Shown here: positions 46,330 to 57,951 of the stretch, piece after piece
Position numbering within the stretch: position 1 is the first letter of the stretch
Layout of the letters: each line of letters begins with the position of its first letter
NCBI RefSeq assembly: GCF_004011695.2
Contig: NC_082407.1
Span: 1,488,001 to 1,552,000, forward strand
DNA: 64,000 bases
Direction: 5' to 3'
Source of the DNA: Ascochyta rabiei
Taxonomy: Eukaryota > Ascomycota > Dothideomycetes > Pleosporales > Didymellaceae
Position numbers and translations under genes: made by a program
The notes under the pieces: generated by a model
Database searches by the model: none
The model's input: only the letters and a program-made list of their open reading frames with translations
What the model was told of the DNA's origin: nothing

Positions 46330-46360
<31 letters not shown>

Positions 46361-46754
46361 TTCTAGTGATTATCGGAGTCGAATTCCTCCGTGTGAGCGT
46401 TCTGGGGGTTGTATTGGTGTCGTGTCTCCTTGGGCAGTAGTGTGTGGAATTCTGTTCGTCGAGCTTGCCGCCTGTAATCCAGCCGGGGGGTCGAGCTCAC
46501 AAAGCAGTTTCGCTCAGGAGTTCCACTACAAGATCCTCAAACCTTCTTTCGAGAGCAGGGATGAGCTCCAAAAGGTACAGCGACCGAAGTTGGGACCGTC
46601 AAACATGGCAGGAGCAGGAGAAACAACACGACATGAGGCGCAGTTGGGAAGTGAATTGAGGCTCCCATTCAACTTGAGAAGTCCGTCCTCGAACGCAAAA
46701 GTGGATTCACTTCGCAGATCACCGTTTATCCAATCCCATCTTCGACGCAGATCT
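45310..46754. other. intergenic region with microsatellites
   Basis: About 1.4 kb. Contains (agctcc)n at about 45960-45992 and (TGTC)8 at about 46330-46361. Open frames across these, including one with a Ser run, are produced by the repeats. I see no supported gene. Confidence 0.5.
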
Positions 46755-47157
46755 CTACTTGCTACCGGTGTCGTGAATCGTATTTGGCACAGCGCGCTCG
46801 ATGCTCTCAGGCAGCTTCTCTTGGATCTTTTGGGGGACGATGGAAGCCTGGCCTCCGTTCTTAGCATGGCTCCGGGCAGTCTCAGGATTGGCGTCTGCCG
46901 CAGTATTGTCTGTCTGGATGTGTTTTAGTAGAGTTGCTTCGGGATGACAAAGATGCCATGATCTTACGCTTTTCCCCTCAACGCCAGCAAGGTCACCGGG
47001 GGCTCGTGCCTATTCGCATGTCAGCTAATATATTTGGATCAGTAGCTACTGTCCAACGCACGTCTTTCATGTTCTCTTTGAGCCCCTGAGGCGCCTCTTG
47101 CTGGGCCTTGTTCGGGATGTCAGCATCTGCAGTGTGAGATCCTTGCTGGCTCGACAT
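46755..47157 (-). CDS. small hydrophilic protein of 98 residues, function unknown
   Basis: Three exons: 47157-47062 (32 codons), 47009-46968 (14 codons) and 46913-46755 (52 codons plus stop), all in phase 0. The introns are 52 and 54 nt with donors GTGCGT and GTAAGA and acceptors AATAG and TCCAG. Single-frame ORF calling misses the gene because the exons are so short. The protein begins MSSQQGSHTADADIPNKAQQ, is rich in Ala, Gln, Asn, Lys and Glu with no Cys or Trp, and ends with EKLPESIERAVPNTIHDTG. Its composition (charged, Gly/Ala/Gln, no membrane segment) resembles stress hydrophilins, but no domain is recognised. The three clean in-frame junctions and the hydrophilic, repeat-free sequence support a real gene; expression data are lacking. 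Confidence 0.65.
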
Positions 47158-47620
47158 GTTAGTTGCGGCGATGAGTGTACTTTGAGAACGGTCGTTGTAG
47201 AGGTATTGGAAAGAGTTCTATTCGTATACAGGTGTATGAGCTCTGATACTTCGAGCTGGTCAATCAGGGTATCTCGACAATTGCGTCACTGGTCGTCAGG
47301 ATCTCGCCTGTGAGGATCCGTACAGAGCTTGCGTGACACTCGCCTATACGTCATGACTTTTGATCTTAGAATCTTACCTTGGAATTTATCATGCAAAGGG
47401 TTGCAAGTGGCCACGGCGATGGTTCGCAAATAGCTCTTTACCCACATGGTAGATGAAGACGAAGCTTGTGTTGTGCTTGATGTGTGGACGTTGTTGATAG
47501 CACTAGCGTTGCAAACTCCGCGGAGTCTGGCATTGAGTTCGAAGAGAAGGGCAATGCAAAGCTTTGAAACTACAGTGAAAGTAGACACAAGGTCGAAATG
47601 CTTATTAATTTGGACATGTT
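47158..47620. other. intergenic, promoter of the 98-residue gene
   Basis: 463 bp. A minus-strand open frame (47286-47588) with a Ser/Thr-rich composition is not convincing. Nothing else was recognised. Confidence 0.35.
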
Positions 47621-48481
47621 CTATACTGTCCTCGTCACCTTGACTCCGGTGCTTTCTGCGAGGTCATATATCGCACCCACAACTCTGTCTACGTCCTTGC
47701 TTTTTAGGGGTATTCGATGCGCGCCTTCCCACTCTACCAGCTTTGTGGAGTCTTGCGAGCAGTACTCGTGTAACAGCCTCTTGTGCAAATGCAGCCCCGC
47801 GTCAGCCATGCCATGAACATGCAGCGTTGGCATGGACAACATTGCATCTCCATCCACCTCTTTGCAAAACTGGAACCCCTCGGACAGATCTGCTGCGCTC
47901 ACCAACGCCGGGCTATCCAAGACGTTTGGATTCAAGTTACTCAGCGGTGCTCTCCCTGCAAGTAAGATACCAAATCTCCAATGCAGATCTGAAACCTGTG
48001 TAAGGCCGGCTTCGATGCTTCGTCCTTCTCTTCCTGCTTTTGCTTCTCTTGCTTGCTGCTCCAGCAATAGACTTGCAGACAGCTTCGCACCCTGACTGAA
48101 CCCCATCAGGCCCACCCACTCTCCTGCGCCACCTTCTCTGTCGTCGTCTTCCATTGCGGTTCGCATCGCGTATCCAACCTCTTCAATGCAGCTTTCCGCG
48201 TCTATTTCGGCGTGTTCCGGCAACCATCTCAACCAGCGACGGAAAGGCGCGTAGGACCCATATACGTCAATGACGTCGGCATGAGGATCGCAGAAGAAAG
48301 GTGCATCAGCCCATACAAGACGGAAGGAATGTTGCAGGTGTCGTATGAGTGAGCGTGATTGCGCTTCGAAGATTGCTGCATTGACCCCACCGCCGTGCAG
48401 GCAGAGTATCCGCGGTAAAGTTCTAGTGTCCGGTTTGGTAGAAGGAATCTTTGAAATGAGTGGCGGATTTATTAAAGGCAT
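47621..48481 (-). CDS. FSH1-family serine hydrolase
   Basis: Single exon, 286 residues. The alpha/beta-hydrolase landmarks are P-R-I-L-C-L-H-G-G-G-V-N-A (oxyanion strand, residues about 23-35), A-P-F-F (FSH-type cap start), the nucleophile elbow G-F-S-Q-G-A, the acid segment T-L-H-V-H-G-M-A-D, and the catalytic His in W-E-G-A-H-R-I-P. Length and order match the yeast Fsh1-3 group and the fungal relatives that release products from polyketide synthases (LovG-like) or act as general esterases. No biosynthetic cluster is visible nearby, so a household esterase role is as likely. An Arg/Glu-rich insert (about residues 145-160) lies after the nucleophile. Confidence 0.88.
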   Translation of the reverse strand: MPLINPPLISKIPSTKPDTRTLPRILCLHGGGVNAAIFEAQSRSLIRHLQHSFRLVWADAPFFCDPHADVIDVYGSYAPFRRWLRWLPEHAEIDAESCIEEVGYAMRTAMEDDDREGGAGEWVGLMGFSQGAKLSASLLLEQQAREAKAGREGRSIEAGLTQVSDLHWRFGILLAGRAPLSNLNPNVLDSPALVSAADLSEGFQFCKEVDGDAMLSMPTLHVHGMADAGLHLHKRLLHEYCSQDSTKLVEWEGAHRIPLKSKDVDRVVGAIYDLAESTGVKVTRTV

Positions 48482-49262
48482 TGCGAGAATCTGTCGAGCA
48501 AATCGTATTCCGACGTGATAGCTGTGGATGATGACTGCTAGAGTTCTGAAAAGCAGGACAGACGACGTAGATGTATGTAGCGTAACAGTAGAAGACAGAA
48601 CGTACGAAAACAGTCCGGGATACGAAACACGTGAGCGCTGTCACCTAAGAATAGGACGCTATCGTCGCATCCCCAACCCTCTCAGTTATCGGTTTCCGGA
48701 CTCCGAAGCTCTCCTGTCAAATAATCACCAGCCACGCTTTCAGCAGAAAAGCTTTATACTGCCGTTCCTATAAGTTCCTCCTAAGCCACGACTGGAGATC
48801 TCTGCAGAAAAACATCTTCAGTGCAAATAGCTCACAGGTCGAGCCTTCGATGTGGAATGTCTTACCGTGGTGGAGGGTGGATTCTGGGTTAAATTTGTAG
48901 CAGAGCGTGGGGAGCCGGTGCGACGACCAGCGTGAAACCATAGTCAAAAGGCCTGAGCGGACTGAGTCATGCAGGGCTGGTTTATCTCAAGCACAAGAAA
49001 AATTTCACCAGTACATAAGCATGGCAATGATGAAAAGTGAATTTGCGATACACTTGCATGTGATGAAGATGACTGGTAGATTGAAGGTGGTGAAAAGCTA
49101 CAATGGATCTACTCAAATCGTACCTCGGCAATCAGCCTCGCTCCTCACGACTCTCCAGGCACAGCGTCCAGTCCGACAAACATGTAGTCTTTAACTCAGC
49201 CTGAGCTTCTGCTCATCATATCAGGTCTTTTTTGAAACCCGGGCGCACAACACACCGTAACA
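48482..49262. other. intergenic, nothing recognised
   Basis: 781 bp between divergent genes. No supported coding region or repeat. Confidence 0.4.
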
Positions 49263-51064
49263 ATGGCAGAAATACCCGTGATCATTGGCGTGGGCGATGT
49301 CAAGAACCGCGACATCAACGACGCGAAAGAGCCGGCAACGCTGATGCTCGAGGCCATCGAAATTGCTCTCAAAGATGCTTCACCAAGCTCTGTGTCAGAA
49401 CTGAAATCCGCAATCGACAGCATAGACGTCGTGAAGACATGGACATGGCCGTATCCTGATCTGCCCAGCTTACTGTCGGAGAAGCTAGGCATACAGGACA
49501 CAGTCAAGTGGAAGAGATACTCCGAGCACGGCGGCAACCAACCAGGAAAGCTTTTCGATGAAGCCGCGAAACGGATCGCTAGGGGAGAATGCAAAGTTGC
49601 GCTTATCACAGGAGGTGAAGCACTGGCGTCACGTGCGTCACGACAGCATCAAGGAACCCGTATACATATGTACAGTTACTAACAAACGCTAGTCTCTGCG
49701 TGTGCAGCAGCCAAGAAACTCCCTCCACCGGGCTGGACAGCACCATCATCAGCTGTAGACTCGGTCTTCACGCCGACAGGCCGCGATCTGGGAAACAGTA
49801 CGATCTCCACTCTCTGGCAGCGTCTTTCAACTCACTCACCCACAGACCTTGGTGCCATCCATAAAATCGGCGCACCCATACACGTTTACCCCCTGTATGA
49901 GAATGCTTTCCGTGCACATCGAGGGCAGAGCTTGAAAGCCAATAACGAAGAGAGCGCCGAGCTGTACGCCGAGTTCAGCAAAATAGCTTCTGGTCAAGAA
50001 TATGCATGGAGCCAGGGGAAAAGCAACGATGCAAAGACGATTGGTACCGTGAGCGCCTCGAACAGGATGATATGCTATCCATGTACTCGCCCTCTCTCTT
50101 CCCCTTGAGCTCAGCTGAGCTCCGCAGCGTCGAATACTGAACCCCCCCCGCAGATCCACTCCTGATGAACGCATTCAACACCGTCAACCTCGCGGGCGCC
50201 ATCCTCCTCACCTCCACCTCGCAGGCAGCAACCCTCTCGATCCCACCCTCGCAATGCATCTACCCGCTCAGCGGGGCCGGAACAAGCGAGGCACCCACCT
50301 TCTGGCAGCGACCAAACTTCCACAGCGCGCCCTCAATAACGCAGTCCCTAACCGCCGCACTAGCAGCGTCAAACACGGCACCATCCGACCTCCATCTCAT
50401 CGACATCTACTCGTGCTTCCCCATCGTGCCGAAGCTGGCCGCCGCCGCGCTCGAGCTGCCGCTTGTCCGCGGCCCCATCCCACTCACGCTGCTCGGCGGC
50501 CTGACGAGTTTCGGAGGCGCCGGGAATAATTACAGCATCCACGCGCTCACGGAGATGACGCGCCAGCTGCGTGCGCGCAGGCCCAAAGCCGCAAAGGGGC
50601 TGGTGCTGTGTAATGGCGGCGTGCTGAGTTATCAGTACGTCGTCGTGCTGGGCACGGAACCGAGGGGGTCGGCGTATCCAGTGGGAGATGCGCTGCCGGA
50701 GTGGGTGAGCGATGTGGAGGTGCCGGATTTGGCGGAGCGGGCTGAAGGGGAGTGTCTTGTTGAGGTAAGTTGTTATGGCTTAATTTTTTTTTTTTTTGGT
50801 GGCAGTGCTCATGAGACCTGTGCTCATGCTTCGCAGACATACACCGTCGAGTTCAATCGCGACGGATCGCCGTTGCGCGGTTATGTTGTAGGGCGGCTAA
50901 AGAGTGATGACAAGCGGTTCCTTGCGAATCATGGCAATGACAGTACGCTGAGACAGATGGCCGAGGGCGCAGGAGAGATTGTGGGTAAGTCTGGGTGGGT
51001 CTGGCAGGACAAGAAGACAAAAGGGAGAGGGCTATTCGCGTTCGATAAGCCGGCGAGGTTATGA
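49263..51064 (+). CDS. thiolase-like protein (TLP1 type)
   Basis: Five exons: 49263-49632, 49693-49797, 49846-50082, 50154-50764 and 50837-51064, giving 516 residues. The first 95 residues contain the thiolase-fold start with I-I-G-V-G-D-V and the pattern G-N-Q-P-G-K-L-F-D-E-A-A-K-R-I-A-R-G-E. The mid part has N-R-M-I-C-Y-P-Y-P-L-L-M-N-A-F, a TLP signature joined across intron 3, and H-L-I-D-I-Y-S-C-F-P-I and G-G-L-T-S-F-G-G-A-G-N-N-Y (CoA-binding region). The last 80 residues form the extra C-terminal domain seen in thiolase-like protein type 1 (YTVEFNRDGSPLRGYVVGRL). These proteins bind acyl-CoA but lack the usual thiolase nucleophile, so the activity is uncertain. Intron 4 (72 nt) is a multiple of three without a stop, so retention would add 24 residues. 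Confidence 0.85.
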
Positions 51065-51486
51065 ATGTTGCCTAGTCTAGCTTCTGTGGAAAAAAAGGTA
51101 TCTCCATGTGGCGCGTCAGAAGGCAATATGTCTAATCTGTAACGCAGAAACGTGTAATTGCGTGTAGTTCGTATAATGTACATGTCGAAGAGAACAACCT
51201 TGAAACGCCAGGGAAACCCGAGTGCTGCAACCTCGCTATGGTCAAATGAAAGCAATCATAACTATACTCGCTAACTTCATCATGCCACGCTATGTTCGGC
51301 CGTTATGTATGCTTATGCGTCGTAGATGGACTCCAGCAATGCACTGTATGCATCCGCCGCCATGCTCAATTAAAGAGGTAAGGAACAAAATCAACGTTGA
51401 ACGCTAGACAAAAGAAAAGAAAAGAACAACTGGAACATCAGAGCAAGGCGCAAAAGGATGCCTCCCATGGTGCTCAATTGGAGCGT
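51065..51486. other. convergent 3' intergenic region
   Basis: 422 bp; nothing recognised beyond likely 3' untranslated regions of the two convergent genes. Confidence 0.45.
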
Positions 51487-54400
51487 TCAGTGCTCGTTGA
51501 CAGAGAACTGTGTGTTCGTCTCAAGACTCGAGAGTGTAGAGTTGGTATCCCAAGTCCCGTTGTCGGGGATGGTTTCGGCGACACTCTTCGTACTCTTCTC
51601 ACGTCGCAGCTCTCTCGAGCTTCTCTCAGGTCTCTCGGGTCGTTCGGATCGCTCGGACTTCTCAGACCTCTCCGATCTTTCAGATCTTTCAGGCCTGCCA
51701 TGCTTCTCTGGACTTTGCTTTCGTTGCTCTTTCAGCCATTTCTTGTGGCTGTCAGCACGCATCGAGTCCTTTGAGCTTCTGGAGGTCTGCATTGCCTCCT
51801 TGAAAGCCTTGCCGTTTTGCATCGACATCGGGCTGTTGGGGTACAGCGCTTTCACTCCAGCACTCCGGCTCTCGCACATGTAGCGGGTCTTGAGGTCAGG
51901 TTTCTCGGAGCGTTCTGTGCGCTCGGACTTCCCTGATCGTTCGGTCCGCTCGCTGCGCTCGCTCTTCAGGGTTCGACTGCTAAGCGCATAGCCACTGGTC
52001 CGTCGCAGCGTTTCTGGGCGTGGTGTGATGTCAGGAAACTCGTCTTCGGTATTACGGGTGCGTGTAGAGCGACGGCGCCTCAAAGATGGCTGGGTGCGAT
52101 GGGACTGTAGTGATTCGATCTCGTCGAATGCCTCGAACAGTGGAGAGGCAGGTTGTGGCGGTGTACTGGAACGAGAGTGCGGAGGTGTGGGAGGCTCATG
52201 CTCTAAGAACACAGGCAGAGTCTCGCTGTCTTGTGGTGTTGGCTCAGGCAACTCTTCCACTGATTCAGCGATAGGGGCAGTCTCTGCGAGCAAGCGCCCT
52301 GTCTCCACGAAGACCGACTCAGGTGGAGCCTTTGAAACCTTTGAGGGAGCATGTGTGAAGATGCTCTCGACAGGAGGCGGCATACCAATGATGTTGCGTG
52401 GGGTCGCAAAATCAATAGGTCCCGGTGGAGGGCGCTGATATGCACGTACAGGCCGGGACGTAGGCTCGTTGAGCGCAGCAATCGACGAGGGAGGTGGGGG
52501 CGGCGTCCTTCGTCTCCTCGGGGACTTGTCAACGCCTTCGACGGGAGACGGTGGTGGTGATTTGGTTCGTATCGATGTCGTCTTCTCAGACATAGCCGGC
52601 GTAGGTGGAAGGGGGTTTCTGGGCGGAGGAACCATAGGCGGCGGAAACTTGCCAAATTCAGCATTCGTCGGAGAAGCAGTGGTGGAGGATGGCAAACCGG
52701 CTGATTTGAGCTCCTCCGCCCGTGTGACTACTGGCTCTGCATCGTCGTACAGAGCCATTCCGTGATGGTAGATGCAACCTTCATCGTTCTTCTCGCCGTT
52801 TGCGTGAAAGTTCTCGTGTTTCGCTTCGCGGTAGATGACCGGAAAAAGCCTCAAGAGTAGTGTGGGCTGCATCTCGGATGGGTGTGTGGGATCGGCCAAA
52901 GAACCTATCAACGTGCCATCAGGCTTGTAAGTACTCTCGTACGCAGGCCAGTACTCTGCGCCAGTGAACTGGTGCTCTCCATCGTACAGAGCCGGCATCG
53001 TAGCAGTGATCATCTCGCGCTCAAGACGGGCAAAGCGCCATGTCTCAGCAGCCAGCTTGACGATCCTCTTCACCGCAATCTTGATACCTTCTTCTTCCTT
53101 GGGATCGGCGAAGTGCTTGATCGCATTCACAATCTCTTCCACAACCGTGCCGGCAGCAGTGTTGATCCGTTGCTTGGCACCACTGCTCGTGAACGCAGCA
53201 AGGAGTGTCTGCTGGCGCCAAATAGCCTCTTTGCGAGTGCTCTTGTCGCGGATGTGATTGCTCATAGACAAAAACAGGGAATCAGCCTTGTCGTAACGCC
53301 GGCCTAGGCTGAAGAGGAAGGGTCCAAAGACACGGTACGTGATCAGTTTTGAAACCGTGTGCACTATGTACGCAGCACGGACTTGTCTGTTGACGTTCTG
53401 TTAGTAGCGATTCATGTTGAGACGCACGCTGCACATACCTGGAGGCTGGAGTATCACCCAAAAACGACGGCAGGTTGTGCGGCACCTGGGCCAGGTCCTC
53501 GTGAGGTGGGCGCACTGGGAGGTGTTTGAAGTGGGTGGCAGCAAGGTCGATGATCTGCTTCTGCAGCTGCGAGAACGACACCAAGCTGTTCATGTGGTCA
53601 GCAAGGTCCTGTAAGATTGCGGAAGAGTGCTAGGGCTCAAGTACGATGAAAACAATTGCATAGGATAACTGTCTAGCTCTACGGTCGAGATACAGTCCAG
53701 GCTGCCTGCCTTGGATACCACGTGCGCTTGCTGGTGGGCAGGCGCAAATGACCCAAGACATTTGGCCCTCCTCAACACCATAGAAATCCTCCAAATCAAA
53801 GTTGAACAGTCCAGATGTACTTACTAGTATGTGTCGCCCTTGCTTTTGATCTCTGCAATGTCACCATAGCACTCCATCATCTTCTCTAGCCTGGCCTTTT
53901 CGGACTCGAGGTTCGAAGCAACGCTCTTGATGATCTCCTTCTCTTTCTGGCTCTCTGCCTTCAGCTCGTCATACTTCCTGAGCAGGTCGTCCCTTTCACG
54001 GGCCAACTCATCAGCTCTTCTGTTTGCATCGCTGTGAAGCTCGGCCCAAGCCTTGTCGGACTCTTCCTTGGCCTGCTGGTACTGAGCGTCCAATGCCTCG
54101 CGTTCTTCGCTCCAGCCACTTTGAAGGCTGTCGCTATGCTCCTGATGGCTTCTGATGAGGTTCTCGCGCTCGGCCAGCCAGCTCTCCCGGGCCTCTTCGT
54201 GGTCCCTCTGAGCAGCGCTGAGCTTTGTCTCAAGCTCATGGCGCTCACTGTCGAAGCTGGCCTCGCGCTCGAGCTGCTGTCGCTCGTGCTCAGCTCTCAG
54301 CTCCTCCTTCTCAGCAGCAAGAGCATCCACCTCTTCCTGTCTCCGGGTTTCGGCAAGCAGGTCAGCTTCCTTGAGCTTCTTGTCGAACTGGATGGCGAGC

Positions 54401-56895
54401 GCAATCTTCTCAGCATCATGCCTTGTAGTAGCAGCTGCTTTCCACTCATCAAACTCCTTCCTTGTCTGTGCTTTCTCGGCTGCATACATGGCTTCCAACT
54501 CGTTCACCTTGGTCTCCCAAGATCTTGTCGAAGCTTCCCACGCAAGTTTGGTATCTTCGGCTTCCCTCTTGTGTTTGTGGGTCTCGGCAATCTGTTCGCG
54601 AAGCTCTTTTACCTGCTCCTTAGCCTCAGCTGAATGTTTGTTTTCGATGCTGATGATCCTCTCCTTCAGCTCGTATATCTCGTCGTCTTTGGCTCTTAGC
54701 TTCTGCGAGAGCTGACCATGCACTTCCTTTTGTCTTGCGAGCGAGGCGTGCAGATCAGGAATGGCTTGGGATATACGAGAGAAGATGTCAGCTGTTTCAC
54801 CGTCAAATGGAGAGCCGTTCTCTATAGCAGGCATGCCCATGCCATAGTCTCTAGAGCCCGAGGTGTCATGATGTTGGTGTGAACTGCCATTGGGGGGATA
54901 CACTGGTGGGTACTGGTTCCAAGTTTCTTGATACGGGGAGGAAGAGTTGTGAGAAGAGGGGCCGTAGGGATTGGGATTTGAATATCCTGGCTGACTCATG
55001 CCGTAGCCCGGTTGGTTTGGGTAGTAGGGTGGGGCACCTGGCGGGTAGCCATATCTTGGATGATACCCTGATGGAGGCGGTGGAGGATTTGGATAGTGTT
55101 CGACTGGGACGCGCGAGGCGAAGCCACTAGCACGGGGATGATGCGCTGGCGCTGCGTGTGGTGGGTATCTGGACCCACTACTGTCACGTGAGGAACCCAA
55201 AGCCTCACCGCTTCGATTTGAGCGTCTAGGCTGGACAAGCGCCGAATCGGAGTCGTCCTCGTCATCGAAAGCAGGCACATGTCGCGTGCGCACCCTCTCC
55301 ACAGGTGGGCTAGGGGCTGGCGGTCTGCCATCGACGACTTGACGAGCAGCTTTTCGCGGGGCTGGGGCTTCACGCAGTTGTGACGCCTCCGGAGCTCGGG
55401 ATTTTGTCATTGTTGTGACCACAGAATGAGGCGAATGTGGAGGCTGTTCTGATGCAGCAGGGGTTGGTTGACAGGTGTCATGTTCGGCGTTGGAGAGACC
55501 AGGGTCTGCAGCAGCTGCGGGAGCTGCAGGAGGCTCTGGCTCTGGTGCGGGACGAGGCGGAGGCGCTCGTGCGGTCTCAACAACTGCTGGCTCAACCGCT
55601 GCAACAGACTCAGCGACGGGCTCCTGGTCGATCGATTTTGCCTCGACCGCTGGTTCGGGTTTTGCCTGAGCTTCTGCGATTGGTATCTGATCACCCTCTG
55701 GTGCCTCTGGTTCCGATATCTGGGGTACTTCAGTGGGTTCATCTGCACATATGTTAGCCAACTCTGGGAGTCAGGCGCTCGATGCATAGCGGCATAGCTC
55801 ACCTTTCTGCTCTTCAACAGGCTGCTCAGCTACAGGTACAGTCTCTGTGAGTACCGGATGTGAAGATGTCTCCACAACTCCGTCGACCGTAGTGGAAGGA
55901 GGGGCTTGCTTCTTTGACTTTTTGTCTTTTTTGTTCTTCTTGCCTTTCTTTGGCGTAGGAGCCCAATCATCCTCTGCAATGGTTCCCTGAGGCTCAACCG
56001 CAGCTACTTCTGGAGTCACTTGCTGTGCAGTTTCGGCAGGCACTTGTTCAGTGGTTGTCGTAGCCTGTTGTGACTCTTCCTGTGGCTCCTCTCGTGCCTC
56101 TTCCTGTGGCTCTTCTACCACCGGTGGCGAGTCAGGAGATGCTTCTGCGACAGATTCCGTCTGAGAGGGGGCGCCATCATCGTGCGCGGCCTCATGCTCG
56201 GCTGCTAAGCTTTGCTCTTCCACTACAGGTGGTTCCGAAGGCGGCACGGGAAGCTCTTCCTCTGGTGCACTGACGACCTCGGGTTCAACCTCGGGTTCGA
56301 TCTCGACTTGAGGCTCATCAACCGTCTGTGTCTCAACTGGAGCCTCATTAACCGTCTGTGTCTCAACTGGAGCCTCATCAACCGTCTGTGTCTCAACTGG
56401 AGCCTCGGCTTCTGGTATCGTCTCAGCGATTTCATCTGCTACCTCTTCATGTTGCTCGACTGGCTCCGCAGTAGCCTCGGCTACTGCCTCTTCCGGCTCG
56501 TCTGCAACGGTGAAGTCGTTTTCAGCTTCCTCCACAGCAGGAGTCTCGACGTCTGTAACGGGTTCTGTGATTGGCTCTTCCTCTTTCGGAGAGCTCAACT
56601 CAGCCAGGTCCTGGTCTTCAGATGACGGGACCTCGAGATCCTGTGTTTCTTGAGTGGCTGGTTGAGAAGTGGGCCCCTCTACCGCCTCGTCGATATTCGC
56701 CTCCGCTGTAGTTGATTCCGGTTGTTCGTCTGGTGTCGAATCGACAGCAGGTGTCTCTGGCTCCAGCTGTGTAGCCTCGGTGACATCAGGAACAGGCTCC
56801 TCCTCAACAGGTGCTGGCGTCGCGTCGGGGCTGCCTGGTGGGGGTGTGATCTCGGCCTGTTTCTGTACGTTCTTCTTGCCTTTTTTCTTTGCCAT
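51487..56895 (-). CDS. large coiled-coil protein with low-complexity repeats, function unknown
   Basis: Exons that are clear: 56895-55803, 55742-53825, 53608-53439 and 53386-51487, about 1700 residues. The junction between exon 2 (ending TA before GTAAGT) and 53608 does not join in frame directly; a 37-nt micro-exon at 53730-53694 with GT-AG borders would restore it but is only one option. Order: basic start (MAKKKGKKN), an acidic Glu/Pro/Thr-rich region of about 350 residues with a 10-residue repeat, a Lys-rich block (KKGKKNKKDKKSKK), a Pro/Tyr/Gly-rich stretch, and a coiled coil of about 300 residues rich in Glu, Lys and Ala. A conserved-looking globular part follows (LPVRPPHEDLAQVPHNLPSF, VFGPFLFSLGRRYDKADSLF, AETWRFARLEREMI), then a Pro/Ser-rich tail with Ser-Glu-Arg repeats. 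Similar architectures occur in Pezizomycotina, but I know no function. Confidence 0.7.
56311..56400 (-). repeat. three near-perfect 30-bp coding repeats (PVETQTV-D/N-EA)
   Basis: Units at 56311-56340, 56341-56370 and 56371-56400 encode a 10-residue repeat in frame within the acidic N-terminal region. They are nearly identical at DNA level (one or two differences), which suggests a recent tandem duplication. Confidence 0.95.
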
Positions 56896-57951
56896 GGTGG
56901 CGGTTGGGACAGGCCCTGTGTCTGGATGTGGGGACCCCGAGCGCGGTGAATGCTGGAGTAGTTATGTCTTGGTTGGACAAATGGTGAGGGCAGTCGTCAG
57001 GATTGTGAGGCTATACGACTGCTTGCGTGGCACAGTGACGGGGGAACATGTAGACGGCCAAGGAACACGCGCATTAGGGGCTATATAACAGACGATGCAT
57101 GGTAAGGTTTCTTAGCCGTGCATTGAAATGACTTGAGTTGGATACGCATGGCCGTCCAATGGGGACGGTTGCACGGCGAGTGAGCTGGCAGCGTAGACCG
57201 AGCCGAGCCATGTATGCGCCGCAATCGAAGGATATTCGGCGTCTAAGAGCAGCATCACCAGCCTCGCGAGTGCGTGGGGCATGCTTCGCCGCAGGCAGCG
57301 GCGTGGGGCCTCTTACCGTGGGCCACGAAGGCAGCTACAAAGGCGCTTCAGGCTGCTTTGATGCAATTGAAGAGGCTGGGGGAGGATGGGAGCGGCATTA
57401 TGACTATTCGACGTGGAGAGAAGCAGATGGATGGGTGTGTGCTGTCTGTGCACGAGGTGGACATTGGGGCCTCGTATGCAGGCCGGGCCATGGCTGCGTA
57501 TGTGTTGGGGTGCGAGTGGTGCAACGTCAGCGGGCATGGGGAGACGGGCGTTAGCGGCAGCAGCCTCGAGGGGGTTGCCTCGTTAGTGAGCGGAGAAGAG
57601 CGGGTGCATGCAGACCGAGGCAGATGCAGCGGTGTGGGTTTTGGATGCCTACGCCAGCGAAGCATGCAGTGGGAGCTTGGCTTTCATGTTTCGGGATAAA
57701 TGGCGGATAAGCACTGGCCAGCTTCACTCGACGACGCCGGCCGACGCTGACGGTCACGTGCTACCGCGATGCGGCGTTGGTTCAAGTTGGGCTGATCCTG
57801 TTCCCCGCCGTCAGGGCTCGCGTCCGTCTTGCGTCTTGCGTCCAGCTTCCGTCTTGCGTCTTGCGTCCAGCTTCCGTCCAGACAGCTGTCCAAGCATGTC
57901 CACGCGCCGCGGACCGCATTCCAGTCCGCCCAAGCTGAGGCGGCACCGGGC
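56896..57951. other. divergent promoter region with a 25-bp tandem duplication
   Basis: About 1.06 kb between the coiled-coil and Rad17 start codons. A perfect 25-bp direct repeat (unit starting gtcttgcgtcttgcg) occupies 57826-57850 and 57851-57875, about 75 nt upstream of the Rad17 ATG. No supported gene. Confidence 0.5.
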
